A stretch of DNA of 38,541 bases, taken from positions 1 to 38,541 of the forward strand of contig NZ_CANLFB010000036.1 in the NCBI RefSeq assembly GCF_947489755.1, written 5' to 3'. The translations under genes and the position numbers were made by a program. Under the pieces are notes generated by a model. It saw only the letters and a list, made by a program, of their open reading frames with translations. It had not been told where the DNA came from and ran no database searches. Every line of letters begins with the position of its first letter. Positions within the stretch are counted from its first letter, which is position 1. Of the stretch, positions 26,896 to 35,115 are shown piece by piece. The DNA comes from an uncultured Psychromonas sp. GTDB lineage: Bacteria > Pseudomonadota > Gammaproteobacteria > Enterobacterales > Psychromonadaceae.

Positions 26896-27645
26896 CTAAT
26901 GTGGAATGCTAACATCCAGTAACAAGCGATCAGTTTCTTTCTTGACGACGCAATAACATTCACAACTTAAATTTTCGAGCTTCTGTCTATCTAAAACAAT
27001 AATGTGTCCGCGATGATAATTAATCACGCCCAGCTTATGTAATTTTCCAGCAGCCTCCGTAACACCTTCTCGACGCACACCTAACATATTCGCAATAAGA
27101 TCTTGCGTCATCTCAATTTTATTATCGGGTAGGCGATCAAGTGATAACAGGAGTAAACGGCATAATTGCTGCTTAATGGAATGGTAACGATTGCATACCG
27201 CCGTCTGTGATATTTGAGTAATGAGCGCTTGTGTGTAACGAAGCATCAATGATAAAAAATTCCCATGGCGCTTAAATTCTTCCATAAAATAATAGCCTTT
27301 AATACGATAAGCATACCCTGCACTCTTTACCACGGCTCTGCTAACAGTACTTTCACCTCCCATGAACAAAGTCGTGCCAATAATCCCTTCGTTACCCACT
27401 ATCGATATTTCTGCGGATGAACCAGATTCCATGACATAGGATAAAGAAATGATCGCATCAACAGGAAAGTGCACATGAAGAAGTTTATCCCCTGACTCAT
27501 AAATTACATCGTTTAATTCTAATTTCACTAATGCTAAAAAAGGAAATAGGCGCTCATATTCAACAATAAGTAAGGCAGATAACAAATGATTTTTTAAAGG
27601 TGTAATGATATTAGGAGAGATATTGTGGTCTGATATGATTGACAT
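26896..27645 (-). CDS. Crp/Fnr-family transcriptional regulator
   Basis: The 249-aa regulator has an N-terminal cyclic-nucleotide-binding-type beta-barrel (about 30-140; NDVIYESGDKLLHVHFPVDA, IVGNEGIIGTTLFM), a dimer helix (about 140-165) and a C-terminal winged HTH (about 175-225; MTQDLIANMLGVRREGVTEA). It lacks the N-terminal cysteine set of Fnr, so an oxygen-sensing Fe-S cluster is unlikely. A cysteine-rich CECYC (228-232) near the C-terminus is a feature of its subgroup. The ligand is unknown. The gene stands alone inside the segment between smrB and the broken smrB copy. Confidence 0.88.
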   Translation of the reverse strand: MSIISDHNISPNIITPLKNHLLSALLIVEYERLFPFLALVKLELNDVIYESGDKLLHVHFPVDAIISLSYVMESGSSAEISIVGNEGIIGTTLFMGGESTVSRAVVKSAGYAYRIKGYYFMEEFKRHGNFLSLMLRYTQALITQISQTAVCNRYHSIKQQLCRLLLLSLDRLPDNKIEMTQDLIANMLGVRREGVTEAAGKLHKLGVINYHRGHIIVLDRQKLENLSCECYCVVKKETDRLLLDVSIPH

Positions 27646-27938
27646 AGTGATGGTGCCTCTTTAATAAACGCAGTAAAGTTAATTAACCTTACGTGCCTTA
27701 TGCTAGAGACCAAACATACTCTTTTATCCGAACAAAAATCAACCTTGTAGACAGTTCAACTGGGATAAGTTTACGCCAAATCAAAATATATGATTAACGA
27801 TCCTTTAATTTGCAGAATGTCCAACACGTTATTGAAAAAGACCTAAAAATAAAAAACTTTTTCAACCAAGGAGGGTAAGTGTGCCGCCTAAGCATTCAGA
27901 CTAAGACGGCTAACAAACAAGCGCTCACTTTTTATAAC
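27646..27938. other. Upstream region of the Crp/Fnr gene
   Basis: There is no gene in these 293 bp. AAGGAGGG at 27869-27876 is followed by GTG and a seven-codon frame that stops at once, which is probably coincidence. No Fnr or Crp box of standard form was seen. Confidence 0.5.
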
Positions 27939-28166
27939 CTATATTTCCATAAAGTTTCTTACGGGAGCATTTTTAAGTAATTCCATAATCGATGATTGTT
28001 TATTCATCTTAGCGACATCAATAAGATAATTTTTTTCAGGCTCACGCATAGATAACCCTGATAACATTTTTTTTACTGACGACGCTTCACCTTTTTCTAT
28101 ACTCATTTCCAGTTGCATAAAGTTAGCTGGGCCCAGTTTGTTTTGATTTGAGATATTCATTTCCAT
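27939..28166 (-). CDS. Small 75-aa protein, possibly ankyrin-like
   Basis: A GGAG ribosome binding site precedes the ATG by a good distance, which supports a real gene. The 75-aa product is helical, soluble and without a signal peptide. The pattern SVKKMLSGL...NYLIDVAKMNKQSSIMELLKN recalls the helix-turn-helix spacing of one or two ankyrin repeats, but the match is too weak for a family call. Its neighbours are the Crp/Fnr regulator on the same strand (293 bp away) and the smrB fragment. Function unknown. Confidence 0.6.
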   Translation of the reverse strand: MEMNISNQNKLGPANFMQLEMSIEKGEASSVKKMLSGLSMREPEKNYLIDVAKMNKQSSIMELLKNAPVRNFMEI

Positions 28167-28514
28167 CAGTTTTCTCCGATAATTGATTTTGAATTCAAAA
28201 AATAATAAATACGTTAGTTATTAGATTATCTTTTTCTGTTCGTCCATCTCTTTAATACACGTTTTGCGCTTCATTAATATTCAAAGCGAAGACTTAACGG
28301 TTTTTATCTATCTGATTTTGACACTGTATTCCACAGACCAAGATGCCTCTAATGACGTGACTATATCCTAAGATAAATGATTCGTCGGTGCGGTGGCACA
28401 CATTGTTTTTGAGGAAGATTGAGCCTGAGAGAGTCAGTTGTGGGCAACCATTCGTTGGTCGTAATAAAATCATTTTTAATAATTAAAGTTGATGGTTGAT
28501 CAGTACTTCTGTTT
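28167..28514. other. Gene-free spacer before the smrB fragment
   Basis: I see no gene, terminator or clear repeat in these 348 bp. A 63-codon minus frame (28361-28552) runs into the pseudogene and has no ribosome binding site. TTGATCAGT at 28496-28504 resembles the smrB bases TTGATTAGT, so the homology may begin here. Confidence 0.5.
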
Positions 28515-28702
28515 TGTAAAAAAGAAGGGTTGTTCACGGTATGGGAAAACATATATTAAAGAAGCAAGTACCTTTATGGTTAGCACAACATCCGGATATT
28601 CTCGCATTTCACCAAGCACCACTTGAATTTGGTGGGCAAGGTGCATTATCAGTTTTAGTTGAATTAGCCGATTGGCAAATGAAAGAAGAGAAAAAGCGTT
28701 AA
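28515..28702 (+). pseudogene. Broken second copy of the smrB 3' end
   Basis: The stretch aligns with smrB bases 26556-26759 but is 16 bp shorter because of one deletion near 28528, which shifts the frame. After the deletion it still reads [20 protein letters not shown] and on to the same stop, ending KEEKKR instead of KEERKR. By hand count there are about 20 base differences over the last 168 bp, nearly all in third codon positions. It has no promoter, start or N-terminal half. Confidence 0.93.
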
Positions 28703-28719
28703 TAAAATGATGTAACGAC

Positions 28720-29625
28720 TTATTTTTTCAGAACCCAATGTTTATTAAGTAAACAATAATTTTGCAATGTTTGAATGACGCTTTCCAGTACAGGTCCCGA
28801 TGTGTGCCGACGGGATACTACCCCTCCCACCACAGTGAGCCAACCATCATATTCATGCGAAACAGGTAAAGTAACGATCTCGCCATTTTTAATACTTTGA
28901 TGAGCTAATAGTTCAGGTACAAGCGCCCAACCTACATTCTTTTTAACCAATTCTATCAAGGTCTTATGTGTATTGGTATACCAAGCTGTAGGGCTGATTT
29001 TATAACTAAACCAAAGTTCTTTTTTTTGCGTACTACGCTGTACACATTGACGATGAGCTTTCAAATCAATATCACTCACTAAAGGTAAAGTCGCCAATGG
29101 ATGTGCTGGTGACGCGATGGTTAAAAAACGTGCATGCCCTAATGTAAAAAAATCCATATCTGTTTTCAGTTCACCATCCATATAAACAATACCCACTTGA
29201 GCTTGTCCTGTTCTTACCAACACTTCCACATCAAAAGTTGAAGCGACAATGATCTCTATATCAGTACTAGGGAATTGCTCGGCTAATGGCGATAAAATCA
29301 GGAGTAGCTCATCATTAATGACACTTTCTTCAATTGCAATGACCAACTCATGCTCATCACCTTTAGCGAGAGCCTCAACTTTCTGATCAAAATATTGCTG
29401 CTGATGTAATAACGACTTTGCAATAGGTAATAATACTTGGCCATGAGTCGTTAACGTTGGTGTGTTTTTTTCACGGCTAAATAACTCTTTATCAATAGCA
29501 ATTTCAAGATTAGATATCGCTTGGCTTACGCCGGATTGAGCACGCTTCAATTGACGAGCCGCCGCTGAAAAGGTTCCCGCTTCACAAACCGCTACAAATA
29601 TTTTTAATTGTTCAAGGCTGTACAT
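28720..29625 (-). CDS. LysR-family regulator of the PACE efflux gene
   Basis: The 301-aa LysR-type regulator has an HTH at about residues 1-60 (QLKIFVAVCEAGTFSAAARQ, then GVSQAISNLE) and a substrate-binding domain from about 90. It is divergent from the PACE transporter gene. That is the same layout as aceR/aceI in Acinetobacter, where AceR activates the chlorhexidine pump gene, so the same role is inferred here. The 146-bp gap contains a canonical T-N11-A palindrome. It converges on the smrB fragment, 17 bp from that fragment's stop. Confidence 0.9.
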   Translation of the reverse strand: MYSLEQLKIFVAVCEAGTFSAAARQLKRAQSGVSQAISNLEIAIDKELFSREKNTPTLTTHGQVLLPIAKSLLHQQQYFDQKVEALAKGDEHELVIAIEESVINDELLLILSPLAEQFPSTDIEIIVASTFDVEVLVRTGQAQVGIVYMDGELKTDMDFFTLGHARFLTIASPAHPLATLPLVSDIDLKAHRQCVQRSTQKKELWFSYKISPTAWYTNTHKTLIELVKKNVGWALVPELLAHQSIKNGEIVTLPVSHEYDGWLTVVGGVVSRRHTSGPVLESVIQTLQNYCLLNKHWVLKK

Positions 29626-29658
29626 AATGTTTACTCTAATAAATCGTTAACTCAGGGT

Positions 29659-29673
29659 ATCACCATTCGTGAT
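29659..29673. promoter_or_regulatory. LysR box between the regulator and PACE genes
   Basis: ATCAC-CATTC-GTGAT is a perfect 5-5-5 inverted repeat with the T-N11-A form bound by LysR proteins. It lies 33 bp from the regulator start and 98 bp from the transporter start. Confidence 0.6.
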
Positions 29674-29771
29674 GGCTGTTAATTTTCTTATGTGACAAAG
29701 ATCACTACAATCACCGCTTCTATTTATGTAAGTCCTTTTTATTAGCAAACCAAACAAGAGAAAATAAATAA

Positions 29772-30197
29772 ATGAAACCGATTGAACGTATCTTTCATGC
29801 TGTATTATTTGAAGTATTAGCCGTCATCTTAGCGATTGTTGTACTGGTCACCTTTACAACCCATGATGCAGAGTCACTATCAGGAACGATGATAATAGTA
29901 GCAACTATCGCAATGGCTTGGAATTTTATCTATAACTGGGGGGTTGACCGAATTGTAACCGGTGATAAAACAAAACGAACATTAGTATTACGCATCGTTC
30001 ACACTTTTATATTTCAAGCTGGTTTATTAATTGCGACTATTCCTGTCATCGCCTATTTATTAAACATAGGCTTATGGCAAGCACTTATCATGGATATTGG
30101 CGTGACTATTTGCATAACGATTTATGCCTTTTTCTACAACCTAACCTATGACCATACAAGAGCGTTTATTGTACGTGAGCCTGCGTTGATCAACTAG
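29772..30197 (+). CDS. PACE-family multidrug/biocide efflux transporter
   Basis: The 141-aa inner-membrane protein has four hydrophobic helices arranged as two related halves, the layout of the proteobacterial antimicrobial compound efflux family (AceI type). The start RIFHAVLFE carries a membrane-embedded glutamate, E14, equivalent to the essential E15 of AceI. The second half repeats the pattern (TLVLRIVHTFIFQAGLL), and the W-N-x-x-Y-N and F-Y-N-L-T-Y motifs end the halves. Relatives export chlorhexidine, acriflavine or short diamines. It is divergent from its likely LysR activator. Confidence 0.92.
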   Translation: MKPIERIFHAVLFEVLAVILAIVVLVTFTTHDAESLSGTMIIVATIAMAWNFIYNWGVDRIVTGDKTKRTLVLRIVHTFIFQAGLLIATIPVIAYLLNIGLWQALIMDIGVTICITIYAFFYNLTYDHTRAFIVREPALIN

Positions 30198-30232
30198 CAA
30201 CACTATCGACAAAATATCGACAACAGCATTAG

Positions 30233-30263
30233 CCATGCATTTTATGTTCTACAAAATGCATGG
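30233..30263. terminator. Hairpin between convergent genes
   Basis: CCATGCATTTT and AAAATGCATGG are perfect 11-bp arms around a 9-nt loop, between the ends of the PACE gene and the convergent GGDEF-EAL gene. A-rich and T-rich stem bases could serve both directions, but there is no clear T-run outside the stem. Confidence 0.45.
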
Positions 30264-30278
30264 TTAAAATGACAAATA

Positions 30279-32180
30279 TTATTGAGTATTTTTAATCTCG
30301 TTATATATTTTAAATATATCAAGATCTTCTGCTAGGACTGGACGTTGGAAAAAATAACCTTGTGCAAAATCACACTGCTGTTGTTTCAGCATATTCAAAC
30401 TACTTTGGGTTTCTATCCCTTCGGCTATAATTTTCATGTCTAACTGCTTACCCATAGCAATAATAGTTGATGCTATCGTATCGTAGTCGCTCACAAAGCT
30501 TTTATCGATTTTTAATACATCAAAGGGAAGTTGTCTTAAATAACTCAAACAAGAATAACCCGTTCCAAAATCGTCCATTAATAACCTAACGCCCATTTCT
30601 GACAGTTCATTTAGCGTTTTTAAAAAAACATTGTTATCTGAGACCGTCATGCTTTCTGTAATTTCAAGATCTAAGCAATGAGGTGGAATATCAAACTCAG
30701 CAAGTGTTTTTTGCACTAATTGAGGAAACCTCGGGTCAAATAATTGATAAGGCGATACATTCACCGCAATATTTAACTTACTCGCACCGCTCTCTCGCCA
30801 TAGTTTATTCTGTTGGCAAGCATTTCTTAATACCCATTCGCCTATCTCAATAATCTGTCCTGAATATTCAGCAATAGGAATAAAAATGTCAGGAGAAACA
30901 ATCGTATCTTCATTTAATTGCCAACGCAGTAAAGCTTCAGTGCCTTGGGTCGCAAAATTATTTAGATTAACCACAGGTTGATAAACAATATGCAATTGGT
31001 CTTTGTCTATTGCACATCTTAATTGTGATTCATAAGATAAACGACGGGTATGTTCTTTACTGTAAGCATCCTGATAAAAGAGGTATTGATTTTTACCCTC
31101 TTTTTTAGCTTCATACATTGCCGTGTCAGCAAACTTAACTAAACATTCTGCATTGTCTGCATTACTTGGATACATTGAAATACCCAAACTTGCTGTCACA
31201 AAAACATGAGTGTTTTCAAGTAGGACTGGCTCTGCAATAATAGAAATAAGCTCTGAGGCAATTTTTTCAACCTCATTATGCGTCGTTGAAAAATTCACGA
31301 TAGCAACAAACTCATCACCACCGAACCTAAATACAGAATCATTATCTCGCATCGTTTTAGCTAAGCGATCACCGATTATAGCCAGTAGCTTATCGCCTTG
31401 AGCATGCCCTCGCGTATCATTCACATCTTTAAAACGGTCTAAATCAATAAAAATCACCGCGAATTTATCATCGCTAGACATCACAATCTTTGTGTTTATT
31501 TCTTTATCTAACGCATTTCGGTTAGGTAAGCCAGTCAATGAGTCTTGATGAGCAAGCTGTTTATTTTTTGCTTCGCTAATAACCAGCCTGTCTTTGGTTT
31601 TTTGCATTCTTTTGACGATTTTTAAAATCGCTTTAGTAATAGTAAGTGCCAATAGAAAAAGAAGAACCGATAATATGACAGTTACCATCGTTGAAGTTTT
31701 GACAATAAAATCACTTAATTTATCGACAGGCCCAATAAATTCAATAGAGTTACTTCGAAATTTTTGATACCCCAGATCAAGGTCAATTTTCATTGCCGAT
31801 GAGGTTATTAAGCCTTGATCAAACAACCTAATACTTGCTAATAAATCATCCCCAATTTTAATATCTTTTTTACAAATGGTGATGATAGTTTCAGCATTAA
31901 TCATGTTCATAAAAAGGTGATCAACACGGCTAGGTAATGCAACGCAAGCTTCAGGCTGATCTTGAATTTTTTTTACGACGTCTTTGAGCTCGTTAGTATC
32001 AGGCACGGCATTGGGATAACGAGCAATCAGTTCATTGAGCTCGATGACATAATTAAAGTGTTGGCTATTAAGTTGATGGAATCTTGCCGCATCTGCAATT
32101 TTAAAGGCACAAGCTACAACAATGAGAGAAAATAACGAAATAAGCAGCATTAGAATAGTGAGTTGTTTATTGATGGTCAT
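30279..32180 (-). CDS. GGDEF-EAL cyclic-di-GMP enzyme, membrane-bound
   Basis: The 633-aa protein has a membrane segment (about 8-26), a periplasmic domain (about 30-160), a second segment (about 163-182), a GGDEF domain (about 205-370) and an EAL domain (about 385-630). The cyclase motif is intact (GGDEF 287-291), as is the RxxD inhibitory site (RDND 278-281, five residues upstream). The phosphodiesterase side is also complete: EALLRW (415-420), NVSPYQ (474-479), E509 in LEITES, DDFGTGYS (536-543), K560 and EGIE (587-590). It could both make and break cyclic-di-GMP. The periplasmic part has a cysteine pair (C79, C103). Confidence 0.94.
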   Translation of the reverse strand: MTINKQLTILMLLISLFSLIVVACAFKIADAARFHQLNSQHFNYVIELNELIARYPNAVPDTNELKDVVKKIQDQPEACVALPSRVDHLFMNMINAETIITICKKDIKIGDDLLASIRLFDQGLITSSAMKIDLDLGYQKFRSNSIEFIGPVDKLSDFIVKTSTMVTVILSVLLFLLALTITKAILKIVKRMQKTKDRLVISEAKNKQLAHQDSLTGLPNRNALDKEINTKIVMSSDDKFAVIFIDLDRFKDVNDTRGHAQGDKLLAIIGDRLAKTMRDNDSVFRFGGDEFVAIVNFSTTHNEVEKIASELISIIAEPVLLENTHVFVTASLGISMYPSNADNAECLVKFADTAMYEAKKEGKNQYLFYQDAYSKEHTRRLSYESQLRCAIDKDQLHIVYQPVVNLNNFATQGTEALLRWQLNEDTIVSPDIFIPIAEYSGQIIEIGEWVLRNACQQNKLWRESGASKLNIAVNVSPYQLFDPRFPQLVQKTLAEFDIPPHCLDLEITESMTVSDNNVFLKTLNELSEMGVRLLMDDFGTGYSCLSYLRQLPFDVLKIDKSFVSDYDTIASTIIAMGKQLDMKIIAEGIETQSSLNMLKQQQCDFAQGYFFQRPVLAEDLDIFKIYNEIKNTQ

Positions 32181-32429
32181 TAATGTCTGCTTTTGATTTA
32201 TATTTAAGTATTTAAAAACACTGAGAATGTGGATTATAAGTAAATTTTTTTAGTTAGCTGTCATAAAGCGTAGAGCATAATATAAAGAAGATAAAGATAG
32301 AAAAGATAAAGTTTTTATTACAGTCCTCTAAAGTAATCTATTGTTTAAATTATACAGTACCAGCAGTAGCCAAATTCGTTAGTGTATTGTTTCGTTGATG
32401 CATGATTAGACGTCTTCGTTAAAATAGAC

Positions 32430-32675
32430 TTAATAGTTTTTCTTTATAAAATTAATAATATCTTGAGACTCATACAACCACTGATCGCTTTTACCTTTTT
32501 CAGTCATCAACAAACAAGGTACTTGTTGCTTACCTCCTCCGTTTATTAACTCTTTTCTGAATTTTTCATGCACATCTAAATCTTTATAAGTGACGGTCAA
32601 TTTATAGTCTTTAATAACCTTAATGGTGCGCTTACAGTATGGACAATGTCCCATATGGTAAAGGGTAAATTTCAT
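32430..32675 (-). CDS. Glutaredoxin
   Basis: This small thiol-disulfide oxidoreductase has the dithiol active site CPYC (residues 11-14 from the chosen start) and the cis-proline in VPC (52-54), next to a third cysteine. From the chosen start it is 81 aa, within the family's usual 80-90. AGAGGA (32682-32687) touches the upstream ATG at 32681 but lies six bases before ATG 32675, which is therefore preferred. It works in the cytoplasm with glutathione. It is the first of the all-minus-strand stretch to the right; no operon partner is obvious. Confidence 0.93.
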   Translation of the reverse strand: MKFTLYHMGHCPYCKRTIKVIKDYKLTVTYKDLDVHEKFRKELINGGGKQQVPCLLMTEKGKSDQWLYESQDIINFIKKNY

Positions 32676-32784
32676 GTTCATTCCTCTTTTAATATTGTTG
32701 ATATATTACTTAACTTAAATGAAAGCATACATTAAGGCTAGATAGCCCCCTTAACGACCTTAATACTTTATTTAATCTTACCTT

Positions 32785-33186
32785 TTAACTTGCCTTGTTT
32801 AACTTACCTTTTTTAAAAAGCTCCTCTTTTAGTATGGCCGTATTACGCGTATTAGCTTTGAAAAAGGCATCAAATAGATCGCCAAAAAATGGAATTAAAC
32901 CACCAAAAAAGTCAATGAACATATTAACTAATATTTTCAGCTTCACACGCTTACTCACTCCCATACGCTGGGCCTCAAACAACACATAACATGATAAAAG
33001 AAAACCAATCGCATCACCAACTACTGGCACGAGACCAATAATAGCGTCTATCCCGATATTAAATTTAGTAAAAGGAAGTCCAATACTGCTATCCGTTATT
33101 TTACTAAAACGCTCAAGGCGCTTGATTGCAGCATCAACTTCTTCTTGAGAGAGTGCTTCCTTTTTTGCTTTGTTTGAATTAAACAC
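32785..33186 (-). CDS. DUF4112 membrane protein
   Basis: The 133-aa protein has the DUF4112 pattern: KRLERFSKITDSSIGLPFTK, the hydrophobic GIDAIIGLVPVVGDAIGFLL, and a second hydrophobic stretch FIDFFGGLIPFFGDLFDAFF before a charged tail. The two G-x-P-x-x-G-D segments are likely membrane-inserted. The open frame extends to an ATG at 33243, but AAGGAGAG (33190-33197) lies five bases before GTG 33186, and the upstream codons look non-family. GTG is chosen. Function unknown. Confidence 0.82.
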   Translation of the reverse strand: MFNSNKAKKEALSQEEVDAAIKRLERFSKITDSSIGLPFTKFNIGIDAIIGLVPVVGDAIGFLLSCYVLFEAQRMGVSKRVKLKILVNMFIDFFGGLIPFFGDLFDAFFKANTRNTAILKEELFKKGKLNKAS

Positions 33187-33352
33187 TATCTCTCCTTTTA
33201 AGTGAATTTTGGGGTTACTTGATGATGTATATTCCATGAACATTTACAATAAAACTTCATAACCACATGATTTAAAAAACCTTTATTTTCCATCAACCAG
33301 AATTGAGGTTAAATACTTACGCTTTAGTATGAAGATAAAATGAAATGATTTA

Positions 33353-33385
33353 CACAAATATCACCCATACCTAATGATATTTGTG
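33353..33385. repeat. 11-bp inverted repeat
   Basis: CACAAATATCA and TGATATTTGTG are perfect arms around an 11-nt loop, 85 bp past the end of the CMD gene and 167 bp before the DUF4112 start. It may be a weak terminator of the CMD transcript or an operator. No T-run follows. Confidence 0.4.
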
Positions 33386-33470
33386 CAAAGGCTACTTAAG
33401 TAAAGCGCTCTATTTCCTTATTTAATACGATAAAATGGTTTCCGATTTTCAATCAATACACTTTATTCCA

Positions 33471-34277
33471 TTAAATCTTTGTTTCTCTCATCACCTCTTT
33501 CAAGGCCAAGGTGCCATTAATAGCAGCTGGGAATCCACAATAGACACTCATTAAAATCATTATTTCTCGAATGTCTACTTGGCTAACACCGATATGTAAC
33601 GCCGCTTTAATATGAAATTTAAGCTGTGATGGAGCCGTTCCCATCGCAGTTAACGCAGCAATGGTTGCCATTTCTCGATGTTTACTATCTAAAGCTGGCC
33701 TTGAGAAAATATCAGCAAAGCCATATTCGATGACCAATCTAGCGAGATCGGGTGAAATGTCTTTAAACGTAGCTTCTAGGTTTTCAACTTGATTAGCGTT
33801 CAAGGTATTGAGGGTTTGTGCGCCTAGCGCATAACGGGAAACACCTTTAGGCACAGAAGAGGGATGCATAACCCCAGATTCATCTTGCTTGCCTTCGAGT
33901 TTACGCTCAGCCACCACGTCTTTTAAGGCTAACATGCCGTTGATGGCACTTGGGAAGCCTGCATAGCTAGACATTTGTAATATCACTTCTTGGATTTCAG
34001 CAATATTAGCGCCTACGTTCAACGCGCCGTGAATATGTACTTTTAATTGCGGCGCAGCATTTCCCATGGCCGTTAGTGCAGCCACTACAGTTAGCTCTTT
34101 TGACTTAAGTGCCAACTCGGTTCGGTTATAAACATCACCAAATCCATATTCGATAATGTATTTGACTAAGTCTGGCGAGCAATCAATTAAGCTTTCGATC
34201 ACTTTTTCACCGGCCTCTTGATCAATTATTTTTAAATTTTTTAATCCTGTTTCATAACGTTCATTTAAAGCTGTCAT
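33471..34277 (-). CDS. Tandem carboxymuconolactone decarboxylase-like protein
   Basis: The 268-aa protein is made of two similar halves (about 20-125 and 150-260). Each carries DLxxxxIEYGF, a mixed loop, AALTAMG, QLKxHIxxALxxG and AGFP/CGFP-AxNGxLALKEV. This is the CMD/AhpD fold. The AhpD CxxC redox pair is absent, so peroxidase activity of the AhpD kind is unlikely. It lies 59 bp downstream of a MerR gene and has its own MerR-type promoter. B. subtilis AdhR, a MerR regulator, controls a CMD-family gene (yraC) in response to aldehydes, so a role in aldehyde or electrophile stress is inferred. The substrate is unknown. Confidence 0.85.
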   Translation of the reverse strand: MTALNERYETGLKNLKIIDQEAGEKVIESLIDCSPDLVKYIIEYGFGDVYNRTELALKSKELTVVAALTAMGNAAPQLKVHIHGALNVGANIAEIQEVILQMSSYAGFPSAINGMLALKDVVAERKLEGKQDESGVMHPSSVPKGVSRYALGAQTLNTLNANQVENLEATFKDISPDLARLVIEYGFADIFSRPALDSKHREMATIAALTAMGTAPSQLKFHIKAALHIGVSQVDIREIMILMSVYCGFPAAINGTLALKEVMRETKI

Positions 34278-34309
34278 ATTAACCTCTGTTCATTAATGGG
34301 ATGAACAAC

Positions 34310-34340
34310 AGCCTAATCCTTAGAGCACACTCTAAGTCAA
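34310..34340 (-). promoter_or_regulatory. MerR-type promoter with 19-bp spacer
   Basis: On the minus strand TTGACT (-35, 34340-34335) and TAGGCT (-10, 34315-34310) are 19 bp apart, the lengthened spacer typical of MerR-activated promoters. Across the -35 edge and spacer lies a perfect palindrome CTTAGAG-TGTG-CTCTAAG (34319-34336). The -35 overlaps the stop codon of the MerR gene. It drives the CMD gene. Confidence 0.8.
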
Positions 34341-34720
34341 CCCTTTAAATTCTCATCAATCATATTGTCTGTAATGATACAGTCATAATAAAGGATTTTT
34401 TCTTTAATCTTCTTTAGGTGTAGAGCCTCTAAAGCGATTCTTTCTTCTAAGATGGCAACATGCGTTTGCAACAACTCCTTACGCTGCTCTGCCGTTGACT
34501 CGCCCTGCTCTCGTAGATCCGCATACAGTTTTATATTATCCAGCGGCATGCCCATCTCTTTTAAACGTTTAACAAATTGAATCCAATCGATATCTGTTGT
34601 TGTAAAAAATCGATGTCCGCTACTATTCCGTGCAATATGCTTTAACACACCAATTTTTTCATAATAACGAATAGTATGGGAAGAGAGATTGGTTAAGGTT
34701 GAGAAGCGTTGAATGTTCAT
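34337..34720 (-). CDS. MerR-family transcriptional regulator
   Basis: The 127-aa regulator has an N-terminal winged HTH (NIQRFSTLTNLSSHTIRYYE, then EKIGVLKH) and a long coiled helix for dimerisation (about 75-115). The open frame reaches back to 34867, but GGAGG (34725-34729) lies just before ATG 34720, which begins the domain exactly; the longer form would overlap the neighbouring gene. It belongs to the NmlR/AdhR-like part of the family, yet the position where those proteins carry a sensing cysteine (CLKxTGM) reads RLKEMGM. The only cysteine is near the C-terminus (YYDC). It most likely activates the CMD gene. Confidence 0.9.
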   Translation of the reverse strand: MNIQRFSTLTNLSSHTIRYYEKIGVLKHIARNSSGHRFFTTTDIDWIQFVKRLKEMGMPLDNIKLYADLREQGESTAEQRKELLQTHVAILEERIALEALHLKKIKEKILYYDCIITDNMIDENLKG

Positions 34721-34809
34721 AAAACCTCCAAAGAAGTTAATTCGTAGGGTATAGAAAAGATAGCCAGTTTTGCTGAACGCTATATTTTTTATATTATCTC
34801 CTGCATCTA

Positions 34810-35115
34810 CTATGTAGCATATAAAAAAGCGGTACTTGTCGCTCCCGCTAAGGCAAATCCAATACAATAAAAAATAAAGCTAAGCATAAAGTGAGGTAAG
34901 ACCTTAAACTGCCTTTTAAACATACTAACCAAAAATAGAACAAATGAGATAAACAACAAAATCACACTCAATCCAAACAACCCAGCTTCAATAAGTACAG
35001 CAGTTTGAAGCGTTATATTATCCGTTGAATATAAATACCGATTAAATAAGACAACAAGATAACTTATAAGTGAAATCACAGCTGGTGACCAAACGAGTAT
35101 TAAAAGCTTATTCAT
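34810..35115 (-). CDS. Small membrane protein, 101 aa
   Basis: The product has three hydrophobic segments (about 4-24, 40-65 and 72-98) with KRQFK between the last two, so it is probably an inner-membrane protein. No family was recognised. No strong ribosome binding site precedes the ATG. The first 12 bp region around the start (35103-35114) recurs 40 bp upstream (35143-35154) as part of an imperfect 30-bp direct repeat. Function unknown. Confidence 0.6.
   Translation of the reverse strand: MNKLLILVWSPAVISLISYLVVLFNRYLYSTDNITLQTAVLIEAGLFGLSVILLFISFVLFLVSMFKRQFKVLPHFMLSFIFYCIGFALAGATSTAFLYAT

Noticed and set aside
27869-27900. Leader peptide after AAGGAGGG
   Set aside because: The frame has only seven codons, no attenuator-like hairpin or gene follows on the plus strand, and the next gene is on the other strand.
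28541-28702. Working 53-aa Smr mini-protein from an internal ATG
   Set aside because: It lacks the DLHG half of the domain, has no ribosome binding site or promoter, and follows a frameshift; it is better read as a pseudogene.
33187-33243. ATG start of the DUF4112 protein at 33243
   Set aside because: The strong AAGGAGAG site lies inside this stretch and points to GTG 33186.
34721-34867. N-terminal 49-residue extension of the MerR protein
   Set aside because: It overlaps the neighbouring membrane gene, has no family similarity, and GGAGG lies just before the internal ATG.
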